This document shows, piece after piece, positions 41,260-50,840 of a DNA stretch of 64,000 bases. The DNA is taken from contig NZ_CP095096.1 in the NCBI RefSeq assembly GCF_025561445.1, positions 227,822 to 291,821 on the forward strand. Direction: 5' to 3'. The DNA comes from Staphylococcus sp. IVB6181. Its GTDB lineage: Bacteria; Bacillota; Bacilli; Staphylococcales; Staphylococcaceae. The position numbers and the translations under genes are program-made. Below the pieces are notes generated by a model, which made no database searches, had not been told where the DNA came from, and worked only from the letters and a program-made list of their open reading frames with translations. Position 1 is the stretch's first letter. Every line of letters starts with the position of its first letter.

Positions 41260-42300
41260 TTAAGATTTTACTTGTTTTAAGTCTTCAATAAGTTCACTTG
41301 CTACATCTAACACTTTATCAACACTAGGAATATAAGCTTGTTCAAGGTTTTGTGCGAAAGGTACTGGTGTATCAGGTGCAGTAACCTTTTTAATAGGTCC
41401 GTCTAAATAGTCAAAGCCGATATCTCCAATGACTGAAGCGACATCGCCTGCAATGTTGCACTGAGGATTTGATTCATCGATTACAATTAAGCGTCCAGTT
41501 TTCTTAACAGAGTCTAAAACTGTTTCTTCATCCCATGGAGAAATGGAGCGCAAGTCGATTACCTCAGTTGAAACATTATCTTCAGATAATTGTTCTGCAG
41601 TTTCTAAAGCAGTTTGAACCATTTTACCAATAGCAACAATTGTTAAATCTTCACCTTCTTGAACTACATTGGCTTTACCGATTTCTACAGTATATTCTTC
41701 TTCAGGTACTTCGCCTTTCATGCTAAGCAGAGTTTTGTCTTCAGAAAAGACAACTAAATTATCATCTTGGATTGCTGCTGATAATAACCCTTTAGCATCA
41801 TAAGGATTGGACGGTACTACGACTTTAACACCTGGTATACTAGCGAAAATGTTATAAAGTGTTTGAGAGTGCTGTGCTGCAGCGCCAGCACCAGCTCCAT
41901 GAACTGTTCGAAGCACCATAGGGACTTTCGCTTTTCCTCCAAACATATAACGCATTTTTGCACCTTGGTTTAAAATCGGATCTAAGCCGAATCCGATAAA
42001 ATCATTGAACATTAATTCAGCAATTGGTCGTAAACCAGTAGCAGCAGCACCGACTGCTGAACTTAGTGTGATATGTTCTGCGATAGGTGTATCAATGACA
42101 CGATTTCTTCCATATTTTTTCACAAGACCTTTAGTTACACCGAAAACACCGCCGAATGAGTCATCGTCTTGCAAGTGGTCAACATCTGCACCGCCAGCAA
42201 CATCAGTACCGATTAAAATAACATTTTCGTCTTGCTGCATTGCAGAATCAATGGCTTCATTAATGGCAGTCATAAATGTAATTTCACGTTTTTCACTCAT
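41260..42300 (-). CDS. acoB: Acetoin-dehydrogenase-type E1 beta subunit
   Basis: 346 residues of the transketolase-like beta subunit: ITFMTAINEAIDSAMQQDEN, GVTKGLVKKYGRNRVIDTPI and AELMFNDFIGFGLDPILNQ. It shares thiamine-diphosphate sites with the alpha subunit. It sits 18 bases downstream of acoA and 18 bases before acoC. Resembles AcoB more than PdhB by the AGAAAQHSQTLYNIFASIPG context, but this is a judgement by eye. Confidence 0.84.
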   Translation of the reverse strand: MSEKREITFMTAINEAIDSAMQQDENVILIGTDVAGGADVDHLQDDDSFGGVFGVTKGLVKKYGRNRVIDTPIAEHITLSSAVGAAATGLRPIAELMFNDFIGFGLDPILNQGAKMRYMFGGKAKVPMVLRTVHGAGAGAAAQHSQTLYNIFASIPGVKVVVPSNPYDAKGLLSAAIQDDNLVVFSEDKTLLSMKGEVPEEEYTVEIGKANVVQEGEDLTIVAIGKMVQTALETAEQLSEDNVSTEVIDLRSISPWDEETVLDSVKKTGRLIVIDESNPQCNIAGDVASVIGDIGFDYLDGPIKKVTAPDTPVPFAQNLEQAYIPSVDKVLDVASELIEDLKQVKS

Positions 42301-42318
42301 TGTTAGTCCCCCTTTAAC

Positions 42319-43266
42319 TTAAGCAAATACATCTTTGTATAATGAATCTAAATCAGGTAATTCACTGTTTTCACCAAACTCGACAGCGTCTTGTACTGCT
42401 TTCTTGGCTGCCTCTTCAATTTCATCTGCTTCGTCTTCAGTTAATAAGTCGTTTTCAATCGCATATTTACGGAATTCTTCAGTCGGATTACGATCAGCAT
42501 TGCGGTCATCTTTGGATTTAACCTTTTGCTCATCACCTTCAAAGTGTCCGAATTTACGATATGTGTCGCATTCGATAAGCGTAGGTCCATCACCATTTTT
42601 AGCACGTTCGACCGCTTCTTTAGCAGCTTCATAAACTTCTACAACATTCATACCGTCTACATAGACACCGGGCATATTATAGGCACTTGCACGTTCGGCA
42701 ATTGTTTCTGAAGCACTAGCGTATTTATGTGTTGTACCTTCGCCGAATTGGTTGTTTTCACAAACGAATATCACAGGTAAGTTCAAAATAGACGCAAAGT
42801 TTAATCCTTCGTGGAAGTTGCCTTCGTTGGCAGCACCATCACCGAAGAAACAGACTGCCACATTATTTTTACCTTGATTTCGAAGTGAGATACCAGCGCC
42901 AGTAGCTAAACCAAATCCGCCGCTTACGATACCGTTTGCGCCGAGCATACCTTTATCAATTTCGGCTACGTGCATGGATCCGCCTTTACCGTGACCTAAG
43001 CCATCTCTTTTCCCCATAATTTCAGCCATCATACCATTTAAATCGCATCCTTTTGCGATAGCGTGTCCATGACCACGGTGTGTACTTGTAATATAATCAT
43101 CATCTTCTAACAATGACATGACTCCAGTAGCAACACCTTCTTCACCTACGTATAAGTGAACGAAACCAGGAATTTCACCTTTACCAAAGATTTCATGTAC
43201 CGTTTCTTCAAAATTTCTAATTTCATTCATTGTCTTATAAATCCAGCGTGCTCTTTCTTTATCCAT
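42319..43266 (-). CDS. acoA: Acetoin-dehydrogenase-type E1 alpha subunit
   Basis: 315 residues. The thiamine-diphosphate motif region reads FFGDGAANEGNFHEGLNFAS followed by VIFVCENNQFGEGT, and HVAEIDKGMLGANGIVSGG precedes it. The short length and the STHRGHGHAIAKGCDLNGMM segment fit AcoA of acetoin dehydrogenases better than branched-chain E1alpha. It cleaves acetoin to acetaldehyde and an enzyme-bound acetyl unit. Confidence 0.85.
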   Translation of the reverse strand: MDKERARWIYKTMNEIRNFEETVHEIFGKGEIPGFVHLYVGEEGVATGVMSLLEDDDYITSTHRGHGHAIAKGCDLNGMMAEIMGKRDGLGHGKGGSMHVAEIDKGMLGANGIVSGGFGLATGAGISLRNQGKNNVAVCFFGDGAANEGNFHEGLNFASILNLPVIFVCENNQFGEGTTHKYASASETIAERASAYNMPGVYVDGMNVVEVYEAAKEAVERAKNGDGPTLIECDTYRKFGHFEGDEQKVKSKDDRNADRNPTEEFRKYAIENDLLTEDEADEIEEAAKKAVQDAVEFGENSELPDLDSLYKDVFA

Positions 43267-43289
43267 AACTAATTCCCCCTTATAGAAAA

Positions 43290-44648
43290 TTACTGCTTAT
43301 GAATTGCTTTCTTTAAGTAGTCATCTGCAGCTTCCCCCATAACTTCAAGCAAGGAAGGGTGCGGCTGAATCACTTGAGATAATTCTTCAATCGTTCCTTC
43401 TGAGACTTTGACACCTAGCAGCTCTCCGATTAATTCAGTAGCATTCGGACCTGTAATAAAACCACCTAGAATTTCACCATATCGAGTATCAATCACTAGT
43501 TGAATAAAACCGTCAGTTTCACCTTCAATCATTGATTTGGCATTACTTTGAAACGGGGCTTCAACAGTTTTAACTTGATAACCTTGTGCCTCTGCTTGTG
43601 ATTGAGAAAGACCGACAGATGCAGCTTCAACGCGTGTGTAAATGCATCGAGGTATCATTTCCTTATTCACAGGGTTAGGTTTCAGACCAGCTATTGCTTC
43701 AACGGCTGTGATGCCTTCAATACTTGCGGCATGTGCAAGTTGATAACTATCGATCAAATCGCCTACAGCATAAAGGTGCGGAATACTTGTTTGATAAGTC
43801 TCATCCACTTCTATAAAGGACCCCTTATTACTTTGTTTTAAATTCAGGTTTTCAGCAACTTGAAGGTTAGACTTTCGTCCGGTTGCTACTAAGAGAGTGT
43901 CAAAATTTACAGAGTCTTGATGCTCTAATTCAATTTGGCTTTGAGTAACTTTACTAATATTGCATTGCGTTAATACATTAATACCTTGGGATTCTAAATG
44001 TGCTTTTAAAATAGAACGGATTTCATCAGTTTCAGTAAGTAAAATATCATCAGCAATTTCAATGATTGATACTTCGACACCAAGGTCTGCCATTGAGGAT
44101 GCGATTTCAGTTGCGATCACACCGCCACCGATGACAGCTAATGATTTAGGAAGTGATTGCATGTTAAAAATAGTGTCGGTAGTATGATATTTCACTTTAT
44201 CTAAGCCGGAAATAGGAGGAACAAAAGGAGTACTGCCAGTCGCAAGAATAATATCTTTGGCCTGGAGCTTTTGGTCATCTACGTGAATAGTAAGGTCATC
44301 ATGCACAATTGCTTCACCTTTAATAAGGTCAACTTCGTTTGATTTAAGCAGATGTTCAACACCGCCTGTTAGTTGTGAAATTACTTTCTTTGATCTAGAA
44401 GATAACTTTGAATAATCAATGTCTAATTTCCCAGTGTTAATACCCCAGGAGTTAGAAAGATGAATGTTATGAACTTTCTTACCATATTCTAAAAGTAATT
44501 TAGATGGAATACAGCCTACGTTTAAACAAGTTCCCCCGTAATATTGTTTTTCAACGATTGCTGTTTTTAATCCCAATTGTGCTGCACGTATTGCTGAAAC
44601 ATAACCGCCAGGACCAGCACCAATGATCACTAAATCATATTGCTTCAA
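43290..44648 (-). CDS. lpdA: Dihydrolipoamide dehydrogenase (E3)
   Basis: 452 residues from TTG 44648, placed seven bases after GGGGG; the frame is open upstream to 44687. FAD-binding VIIGAGPGGYVSAIRAAQLG, redox-active disulfide GGTCLNVGCIPSK, NAD-binding VIGGGVIATEIASSMADLG and C-terminal HPSLLEVMGEAA with the catalytic His are all present. First gene of the operon; reoxidises the lipoyl arm of E2. Confidence 0.92.
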   Translation of the reverse strand: MKQYDLVIIGAGPGGYVSAIRAAQLGLKTAIVEKQYYGGTCLNVGCIPSKLLLEYGKKVHNIHLSNSWGINTGKLDIDYSKLSSRSKKVISQLTGGVEHLLKSNEVDLIKGEAIVHDDLTIHVDDQKLQAKDIILATGSTPFVPPISGLDKVKYHTTDTIFNMQSLPKSLAVIGGGVIATEIASSMADLGVEVSIIEIADDILLTETDEIRSILKAHLESQGINVLTQCNISKVTQSQIELEHQDSVNFDTLLVATGRKSNLQVAENLNLKQSNKGSFIEVDETYQTSIPHLYAVGDLIDSYQLAHAASIEGITAVEAIAGLKPNPVNKEMIPRCIYTRVEAASVGLSQSQAEAQGYQVKTVEAPFQSNAKSMIEGETDGFIQLVIDTRYGEILGGFITGPNATELIGELLGVKVSEGTIEELSQVIQPHPSLLEVMGEAADDYLKKAIHKQ

Positions 44649-44697
44649 ATTATCGCCCCCCTTTAAAACAAATAAATAGAAAAACATAAACTATAAA

Positions 44698-44711
44698 TGT
44701 AAGCGCTTACT
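44698..44711. promoter_or_regulatory. cre site for CcpA at the acetoin-dehydrogenase operon
   Basis: TGTAAGCGCTTACT, with a perfect 12-bp palindromic core (GTAAGCGCTTAC), matches the cre consensus with one end mismatch. It is 50 bases before the lpdA start, a position suited to repression by CcpA on preferred sugars. Confidence 0.8.
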
Positions 44712-44954
44712 TAGTTTAAGTTTATTCTACTTAATGTATTCGCAATATTCAAATAATTAACATTGGAAACAAAAATAATTTTTAATGTTGAAGTTAGTAA
44801 GCGTTAGTAAATTCATTTATCTTTAGTATATACATTAATTTAATATGAAATTATTGCTATAATGGCATCAATAATAGCAGTCAAAAAAGTTTGTGTTGCG
44901 TAAGTATGAAGGTTTGAAACAGAAACAATAATTTATCATACAGGTGGGATGAAC

Positions 44955-46208
44955 ATGAAAGAAATGGTTAGAAAAGCGTTGAAATTAAAGAAGGAAATTT
45001 TAGATAGATCAATTAGTTCAAAAAAACAATGGGATAAAGGAGAGGAATATAATAATCTGGTTGAAACGCAATTACCAGAATATATAAAGAAGAACTTTAA
45101 TGTTGAAGATAAAAAGATAGGTGGTAGTGCTGGTACAGGGAGGTATAGTAGTGTCCCTTGGATTGCAATTTTTAATCCTGAAATAAGTACTACAACACAA
45201 GAAGGTTATTATCTCGTCTATTTATTCCATCCTGAAGGTAAAGGGGTTTATCTTGTTTTAGAACAAGGATGGAAAGCGATAAACAAGATATATAACAAAA
45301 CAGCAAAAGAGAATGCACTTGTGTTATCTAAAGAAATGCTGAAATATGTTGAGGATAACGATTATAAGGAAGGGAGGTTTTATTATAGTGAAAATGGAGA
45401 TAGCACATATGACATTACAAAAGGTCTTCCATCAGGCTACGCACTTACATCAATTATTTATAAATATTATGCGTTTGATGAATTAGATAATGAAGAGCTA
45501 CATCGAGACTTAAATAATTTTATTGACATATATGATGATCTAGCGAAGAAAGTTACAAGGGAATTTTATGATTCAATGCTTTACGGATTAAATGAAAAAG
45601 CAGAGGAACAAAAGATAAAACAAATAAGAGAAAAAAACAAAAATACGACTTTAGCTATGGTTGATCCTCCTACAACAACGAAATACAGTAAAAAGAAAAA
45701 GGTGAGTGCCAAGAAAGTTAAAGATAGTGAAATAGAAGAAGCTAACAGAGAACAAAAATTAACGGGTGATATAGGGGAAGAACTAGCATACAAGTACTTT
45801 AAACAATTAATAGAAGATAAAGTAAAAGATGAAGAGAAAAAACAAGAGTTTTATAAACTTATAGATACTTCAATGGGTAAGAATCATGGTGCTGGTTACG
45901 ATATGGAAGCATTTGATCCATTTGATATGAAAAATCCAACAAAGAAATATATAGAGGTTAAAACAACTAAATAAAAAGATAAAACTGAGCCTTATTATAT
46001 ATCTCTAAATGAATTATTCTCTATTTACGAAAACCCCGGTGACTATCTTATATTACGTATTTACGATATAGAAAGCGATCAACCACAGGCTTTCATTGTA
46101 GATCCTTATAAAAATCATAGTGAATTTAAAGATGTTCAAGATATGATAAGTAAAGTGTTTGACGCAGAGGCGATACAATATAAAATCTTCCGAACATACG
46201 ATGATTAA
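44955..46208 (+). pseudogene. MrcB-like (DUF3578) plus DUF3883 restriction-type protein, interrupted by a stop
   Basis: 417-codon frame. The N-terminal DUF3578/MrcB-like region has GGSAGTGRYSSVPWIAIFNP and GYYLVYLFHPEGKGVYLVLE (about 40-100). The C-terminal DUF3883 nuclease-like region has GDIGEELAYKYF and KKYIEVKTTK. A TAA at 45972-45974 follows that motif, and the frame continues with DKTEPYYISLNELFSIYENP to a stop at 46206-46208, completing a normal DUF3883 domain. The stop is therefore probably a point mutation. Start ATG 44955 has AGGTGG at seven bases. Confidence 0.78.
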
Positions 46209-46411
46209 ATTTTTCCATTTATGTTATAAGAATGCATATCACTTACTTTTATTGAAAATCAATGAGTGAAAATGATATATTCCATGTTTGTAATTGTGCA
46301 AATAAAGGTTTATAACCATTGTATTCCTCTTTATCGACAACTATAATTATCTTAAATACCATTGTAGTAAATCATTACTACAATAATTACACGGTGCGAT
46401 AGGTGATTAAC

Positions 46412-48162
46412 ATGAATAGGAAACGGAAACCTATAGTAAGGAACATAGGGTATTCGATGCGTGATTTGAATGATTCTGTGAATACGTGGAGACAATCTGA
46501 TGATGAGAAGTATCTGTTGAGTTACCCAACTGTCTATATTATCAATAGTCAGGAGAAAAAAGATGGTTTTAAGGTATATGTAGGGGAGACGTCTGATATA
46601 AGAGGACGTACCTCGACTCATATTAATACGGATGCGAGAATGAAAGAATATTGGTAAGACTTTTCATTATCGTTAACTTCAAATATGTATGTGATCGGTC
46701 ATTATTATTTCAATAAGTCTTTAACATTGGATATAGAGAATCGACTAATGCAATATTTATCAAGTGTTCAAAGTATCGAAAAAATCTTTAATAGTAGAAC
46801 GAATCAGCAGAATGAGTATTATACTTCTGATCAATTAGATACGATTTTTACAGATATTTGGAAAGAGCTTAACAGAGAGAATGATATCCTGTTTCCGGTT
46901 GAAAGTATTATTAGAGATTCAGCGATATTCAAAGCTTCTCCATTCCATAAATTGACGCGAGAACAAAATATAGCGAAAGAAATGATTATAGGGAAGATTA
47001 AAGTAGCGTTACATAATCATTTAGAAGAACAGTTAGTGCTGGTAGAAGGTGAAGCGGGGTCTGGTAAAACAGTATTAATGAGCAGTTTGTTTTTTGATTT
47101 AAAGCGTGATGCTTTAGAAGAAAATGACAATCAACCTTTGAATGTTTACTTGCTTGTAAATCATGATGAACAATTAAAGGTCTATCAAGAAATCGCTAAG
47201 AAGTTAGGACTTTATGATGAGAAAGATAAGAAACATGCTATTGTAAATAAGCCTACGAGTTTTATTAATCAACGCAGCCCAGAAGATAAGGTTGATGTTG
47301 TAATCGTGGATGAGGCGCATTTATTATGGACACAAGGCAAGCAATCTTATCGCGGTAAGAACCAGCTCAATGATTTGATTGAACGTGCTAAGGTTGTTGT
47401 TGCGGTATTTGATAGAAATCAAATCTTAAGTACTGAACAAGTGATAGAAGCAGATCAGTTAGAAAAATGATTAAGGAAACTAAAGCAAATAGTAATCACA
47501 TACAGCTTAATAATCAAATGCGTATCAATAGTAACGAAGACACTGTCAATTGGATTCGCAGTCTTATAGATAAACAAAGCATAAATAATATTCCTGAAGA
47601 TGAAAAGTATGACCTTAAAGTATTTGATCAACCTATACAGCTAGAACAAGCGATACGAAATAAAGCTCGATCTCAAGAATCTGGTATTTCACGATTACTT
47701 GCGACTTATGACTGGAAGTATAGCAGCAACAAGCCTGAAGACTCGGATTATTGGCGTGTACGTATTGGTGAATGGAGCATGCCTTGGAATAGTCAACTTA
47801 AAGTCCAAAAACGAGAAAAATCTTTATCTTGGCCCGAGCAAAGTCAAACTATCGATGAAGTAGGTTCAACATTTACCATACAAGGTTTCGATTTAAATTA
47901 TGCAGGTGTGATTATTGGTCCGTCTGTGAAATTCAGAGATGGAAAAATTATTTTTGATGGTTCAGAGAGTTATAATAAAAAAGCAACTAGAAATAGAACA
48001 CTCTCAGATAATACTAAAGCTAAATTCACAGAAGAATTGCTTAAGAATGAATTAAACGTCTTATTAACACGCGGCGTTAATGGCTTATATATTTACGCAG
48101 TTGACGAAGCCTTGCAAAACGAACTTAAACGTGCCGCAAACGGAGGTATAGACCATGAATAA
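46412..48162 (+). pseudogene. GIY-YIG nuclease fused to DUF2075 (Schlafen-like) ATPase/helicase, doubly interrupted
   Basis: The rejoined frame has an N-terminal GIY-YIG domain (TVYIINSQEKKDGFKVYVGE) and a DUF2075 helicase-like ATPase: Walker A LVEGEAGSGKTVLMSSL, Walker B DVVIVDEAHLLW and VGSTFTIQGFDLNYAGVIIG near the end. A TAA at 46655-46657 interrupts it in frame. A second break lies at the run of five A near 47464-47470, where the product shifts to MIKETKANSNHIQLNNQMRI. ATG 46412 has AGGTG six bases upstream. Such proteins occur in defence clusters next to MazG-like genes, as here. Confidence 0.78.
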
Positions 48163-48493
48163 TGCAGAACAACTGATTCAAGAAATTAATGATTTTCGCA
48201 ATGCACGTAATTGGCGTCCTTTTCATAATGAAAAGGATTTAGCAATTTCATTATCGCTGGAAGCTTCTGAGCTTTTAGAATTGTATCAGTGGAAACAACC
48301 TGAAGAGGTCAATGATACAAAACGTGAGCGCATAGCAGAAGAACTCGCAGATGTTCTCATTTACAGTTATATGATTGCGGATAATCTGGATATGGATATC
48401 GATGACATCATCAGACAAAAGCTGAAGAAGAATGCGATCAAGTATCCTGTTGAGAAAAGTAAAGACTCAAATAAAAAATATACTGAACTATAG
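48155..48493 (+). CDS. MazG-like nucleotide pyrophosphohydrolase
   Basis: 112 residues of the small all-alpha NTP pyrophosphohydrolase type. Metal-binding acidic residues are in LSLEASELLELYQW and EELADVLIYSYMIAD. It cleaves NTPs or modified nucleotides to monophosphates. It overlaps the GIY-YIG/DUF2075 frame by eight bases and has GGAGG before the ATG, so the two were made together. Apparently intact, unlike its neighbour. Confidence 0.82.
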   Translation: MNNAEQLIQEINDFRNARNWRPFHNEKDLAISLSLEASELLELYQWKQPEEVNDTKRERIAEELADVLIYSYMIADNLDMDIDDIIRQKLKKNAIKYPVEKSKDSNKKYTEL

Positions 48494-48495
48494 AA

Positions 48496-48532
48496 GTGTG
48501 GACTGCTCGAAATTTCAACGAGCAGTCCTTTC
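48496..48532. terminator. Terminator after the MazG-like gene
   Basis: GGACTGCTCG pairs with CGAGCAGTCC, followed by TTTCATTTTT. Serves convergent genes. Confidence 0.8.
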
Positions 48533-48549
48533 ATTTTTAATTTGATTGG

Positions 48550-49842
48550 TTAGTCTCTAACTGCAAGTTTCAGAGTTTTAAAGAACATTTCTTGTTCTAA
48601 ATACATCATGTGGCAGTTAATAGCTGTTTCAGCAGATTCAATACTTGCATAGACCATCGGGCATTCGTTCTTGCGCTTGATTTCATTGTTTATTTTTTGC
48701 GCATTGTTGCTTGTAAGGGTGTAGTTTTGATTAGGTCTTACAGGTAATGAAAGATATGTGAAACAATCCTCAAAGTGGCGATTTAATAGCGCGATGCCTG
48801 ATTGATATTGTGGTTGACCGTCGGTCAACTGAATCAGTTCTTCTTTCAATTGGACATTGATAGCGTAATCCGTTCTGTGATGGTACAGTGCAGTGACCAG
48901 TTTATGTGCCCGTTTAGATACATCAGGCAGATTCGGGTCTGTAGGCTGATCTGTATTCAATTGCTTATCAAACTCAGTTTTGATTGCAGTACGCATTGCT
49001 ATCGAACAGATTTGATATTTCATCTTCGGATAGTAAGTTTGTGCAGCTGCTTTTAAATCATCAGATACACCGCCTGAAAGCAACAGGGGTTCATTCAGCC
49101 CTCTATCAAAGAGTTCTTCAAACAGAGACTTCCATACCTTTTCTTCTGTCTCAAATGAGAGACGTGTAGTTAAGATGCTTTGTCGGCCATTCTTATCGAT
49201 ACCTGTGATTGTATATAAATTAGCAAAGTCGATTTCGTCACCTTTAAACACAGGGACTTTAAGCATATCAGCATGCAAGAAGTAGTAGTGTGATTCAGAA
49301 TATGAACGGCAGCGCCAAGGGGCAACCACAGTGTTCAAATGGTCTTTCATTACTTGGACAGCATCTTTAGTAACTGATGCACCCCAAAAGTTGAATATCG
49401 CATCATGTGCTTTGTTTAAAGTAAGGCCATTGACGTGATTATCAAGCAAGTACGTCAGCATCACCGCATGCGGCAATTCATAATTGTGCATGATTTCTGG
49501 ATCGAATACAGTATAAAGGTGTTCTGGTACCTTGATATCTAATTGACCGATTTTAGTAAAATATGCGGACTTAAACGATGCTTTCTTTAGCTTTGTGACG
49601 TTAATAACTTCTGAATCAAGCTTTTGGATAATATCAAAAGGGTATTCTTTTTGCAGATATGTGAGCATTATTTTAAGACATTTCTTATCCTGCAATTCTA
49701 AATTACTATTGTCTATTGCATTTGTTAATGCAGTGAATTGATGGTAGGGATGATCATATAAACAATTCGCATTTAAAAATTCATCTAGTTTGTCTTTGTC
49801 TTCTACGAAGTCATAATCTAAAAAATGATAATTAAAATTCAT
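48550..49842 (-). CDS. IS256/mutator-like transposase derivative, probably catalytically dead
   Basis: 430 residues from ATG 49842 (GGGGTG six bases upstream). It follows the IS256-type layout: FTKIGQLDIKVPEHLYTVFD corresponds to the LKVPR region, YYFLHADMLKVPV to the first catalytic Asp region, and RQSILTTRLSFETEEKVWKS followed by LFEELFDRGLNEPLLLS to the segment before the second Asp. That segment then reads SGGVSDDLKAA where IS256 has SDAHKGL, and RCQVHFLRN is replaced by ICSIAMRTA. No terminal inverted repeats are obvious. It is overlapped by an upstream small membrane-protein gene. A domesticated or decayed transposase is likely. Confidence 0.65.
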   Translation of the reverse strand: MNFNYHFLDYDFVEDKDKLDEFLNANCLYDHPYHQFTALTNAIDNSNLELQDKKCLKIMLTYLQKEYPFDIIQKLDSEVINVTKLKKASFKSAYFTKIGQLDIKVPEHLYTVFDPEIMHNYELPHAVMLTYLLDNHVNGLTLNKAHDAIFNFWGASVTKDAVQVMKDHLNTVVAPWRCRSYSESHYYFLHADMLKVPVFKGDEIDFANLYTITGIDKNGRQSILTTRLSFETEEKVWKSLFEELFDRGLNEPLLLSGGVSDDLKAAAQTYYPKMKYQICSIAMRTAIKTEFDKQLNTDQPTDPNLPDVSKRAHKLVTALYHHRTDYAINVQLKEELIQLTDGQPQYQSGIALLNRHFEDCFTYLSLPVRPNQNYTLTSNNAQKINNEIKRKNECPMVYASIESAETAINCHMMYLEQEMFFKTLKLAVRD

Positions 49843-50044
49843 AATAAACACCCCGAGGCAAGTTTTTTTCTGTTACGTTTAATGAATTGCATAATAATTT
49901 ATTAAGAAGGTGCTGCTCTAAAAACAGCGATATAAGCAGAGTAATACTAGAAAGCCCTAGTAAAAGTAAGTATTTAAGCGGCTGCAAATAACAGAAGTTA
50001 TATTTGCGGATACGCTTTATAAAATTTTTAAAATCTTTAATCAT
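49832..50044 (-). CDS. Small membrane protein (70 aa), coupled to the transposase-like gene
   Basis: 70 residues: basic N-terminus (MIKDFKNFIKRIRKY), one membrane helix (YLLLLGLSSITLLISLFL) and a soluble tail. AAAGGAG lies nine bases before the ATG. The end overlaps the transposase-like start by 11 bases, so both would be made from one mRNA. Not recognised. Confidence 0.6.
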   Translation of the reverse strand: MIKDFKNFIKRIRKYNFCYLQPLKYLLLLGLSSITLLISLFLEQHLLNKLLCNSLNVTEKNLPRGVYYEF

Positions 50045-50507
50045 AAATCAGTACTCCTTTCTTGGATGTTGTATATTGTGTCGTTACTGACACGAATTTT
50101 AGTATTTATTTGAGCACTGTTATTAGTCATCTTAGCTATGAACACAAAGATGTATGACTCACAAGAGAAAAGAAGATTGTTAAAGAGGAGTTTTTAGCTT
50201 CCCTCATGAGATATTCGAATTATAGAATGATTTTTAAAGCTTGTAAATACTTTTTTAAAGAAAAAATTAAAATAGTTTGACAATTCTAAGTGGTAAACAT
50301 TGAATGAACCCTTTAAACATAAGGGAAGTGCATTGTTTGAACTTTTGAAGAAAAATTACGAGTGAAAGCTTCTGAAACTTTAAAATTATACAACGAGATA
50401 TGTTCCATAATTTTGATTTTTAGTACATATTGTAAGCAATAAGTGTAAATATTTTGTTAATGAGACAAAAGCGTTATTAAACTCGATACAAAAATTAAAA
50501 TATTAGA
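50045..50507. other. AT-rich gene-free region left of the RNA locus
   Basis: 463 bases with the promoter of the minus-strand 70-aa gene near the left end. No gene or strong hairpin seen in the rest. Confidence 0.5.
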
Positions 50508-50537
50508 TTGACAAAAGAATTGTGGTAATGCTAAGAT
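50508..50537 (+). promoter_or_regulatory. SigA-type promoter of candidate sRNA A
   Basis: TTGACA (50508-50513) and TAAGAT (50532-50537) with 18-base spacing. Confidence 0.6.
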
Positions 50538-50543
50538 TTTAGC

Positions 50544-50659
50544 ATGCAGTTTCGAAAGAAACTACATATCCACTACTAGTATTAAGTTTTTCTTAATGCT
50601 AGACATTCTATTCTGAGGGTCTGATCACAAGGCATCTGCTTTGTGATTGGGCCTTTTTA
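50544..50659 (+). ncRNA. Candidate sRNA A (about 115 nt)
   Basis: Between a SigA promoter and a terminator. It contains the hairpins AGTTTC-GAAA-GAAACT and CTAGTATTAAG/CTTAATGCTAG (near-perfect 11-bp stem) and ends with GGTCTGATCACAAG pairing CTTTGTGATTGGGCC, followed by TTTTT (50654-50658). The longest possible reading frame is trivial (11 codons). No downstream gene on this strand, so an independent sRNA rather than a leader. Confidence 0.62.
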
Positions 50660-50675
50660 TTTTGTCTATGAATAT

Positions 50676-50700
50676 AAAAAAGCCGCCCAAGCAGGGCGGC
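50676..50700 (-). terminator. Terminator of RNA B
   Basis: GCCGCCC and GGGCGGC form a perfect 7-bp GC stem around a 5-base loop, followed on the minus strand by TTTTTT. Confidence 0.85.
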
Positions 50701-50835
50701 AGCCAGAAAAATAGGCCTACTGTATAAGGACTTAAGAGCGAGACAAATTGACAGCAGCAGGTGAATTTTCTGGTTTATTGAAATAGGATTACAGGATTAA
50801 CTAACGCATATGTTAGTACCTCGCTCTTAAGATAA
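50676..50835 (-). ncRNA. Candidate structured RNA B (about 160 nt)
   Basis: Minus strand. Promoter TTTACA-N17-TATAAT (50869-50841) is followed a few bases later by CTTAAGAGCGAG (50831-50820), which pairs perfectly with CTCGCTCTTAAG (50742-50731). Inside lies the hairpin CTAAC-ATATGC-GTTAG. After the closing stem, the terminator GCCGCCC-TGCTT-GGGCGGC with TTTTTT ends the RNA. CCAGAAAAT within the loop could pair with ATTTTTCTGG 3' of the stem as a pseudoknot. No reading frame of note. Not recognised as a known family. Confidence 0.68.
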
Positions 50836-50840
50836 GCAAA

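Noticed and set aside
48550-49842. Complete insertion sequence around the transposase-like gene
   Set aside because: No terminal inverted repeats or target duplication could be found by eye, and the catalytic core seems altered.
50540-50580. Short peptide (MQFRKKLHIHY) in sRNA A as a type I toxin
   Set aside because: Only 11 codons, no hydrophobic segment, no ribosome site.
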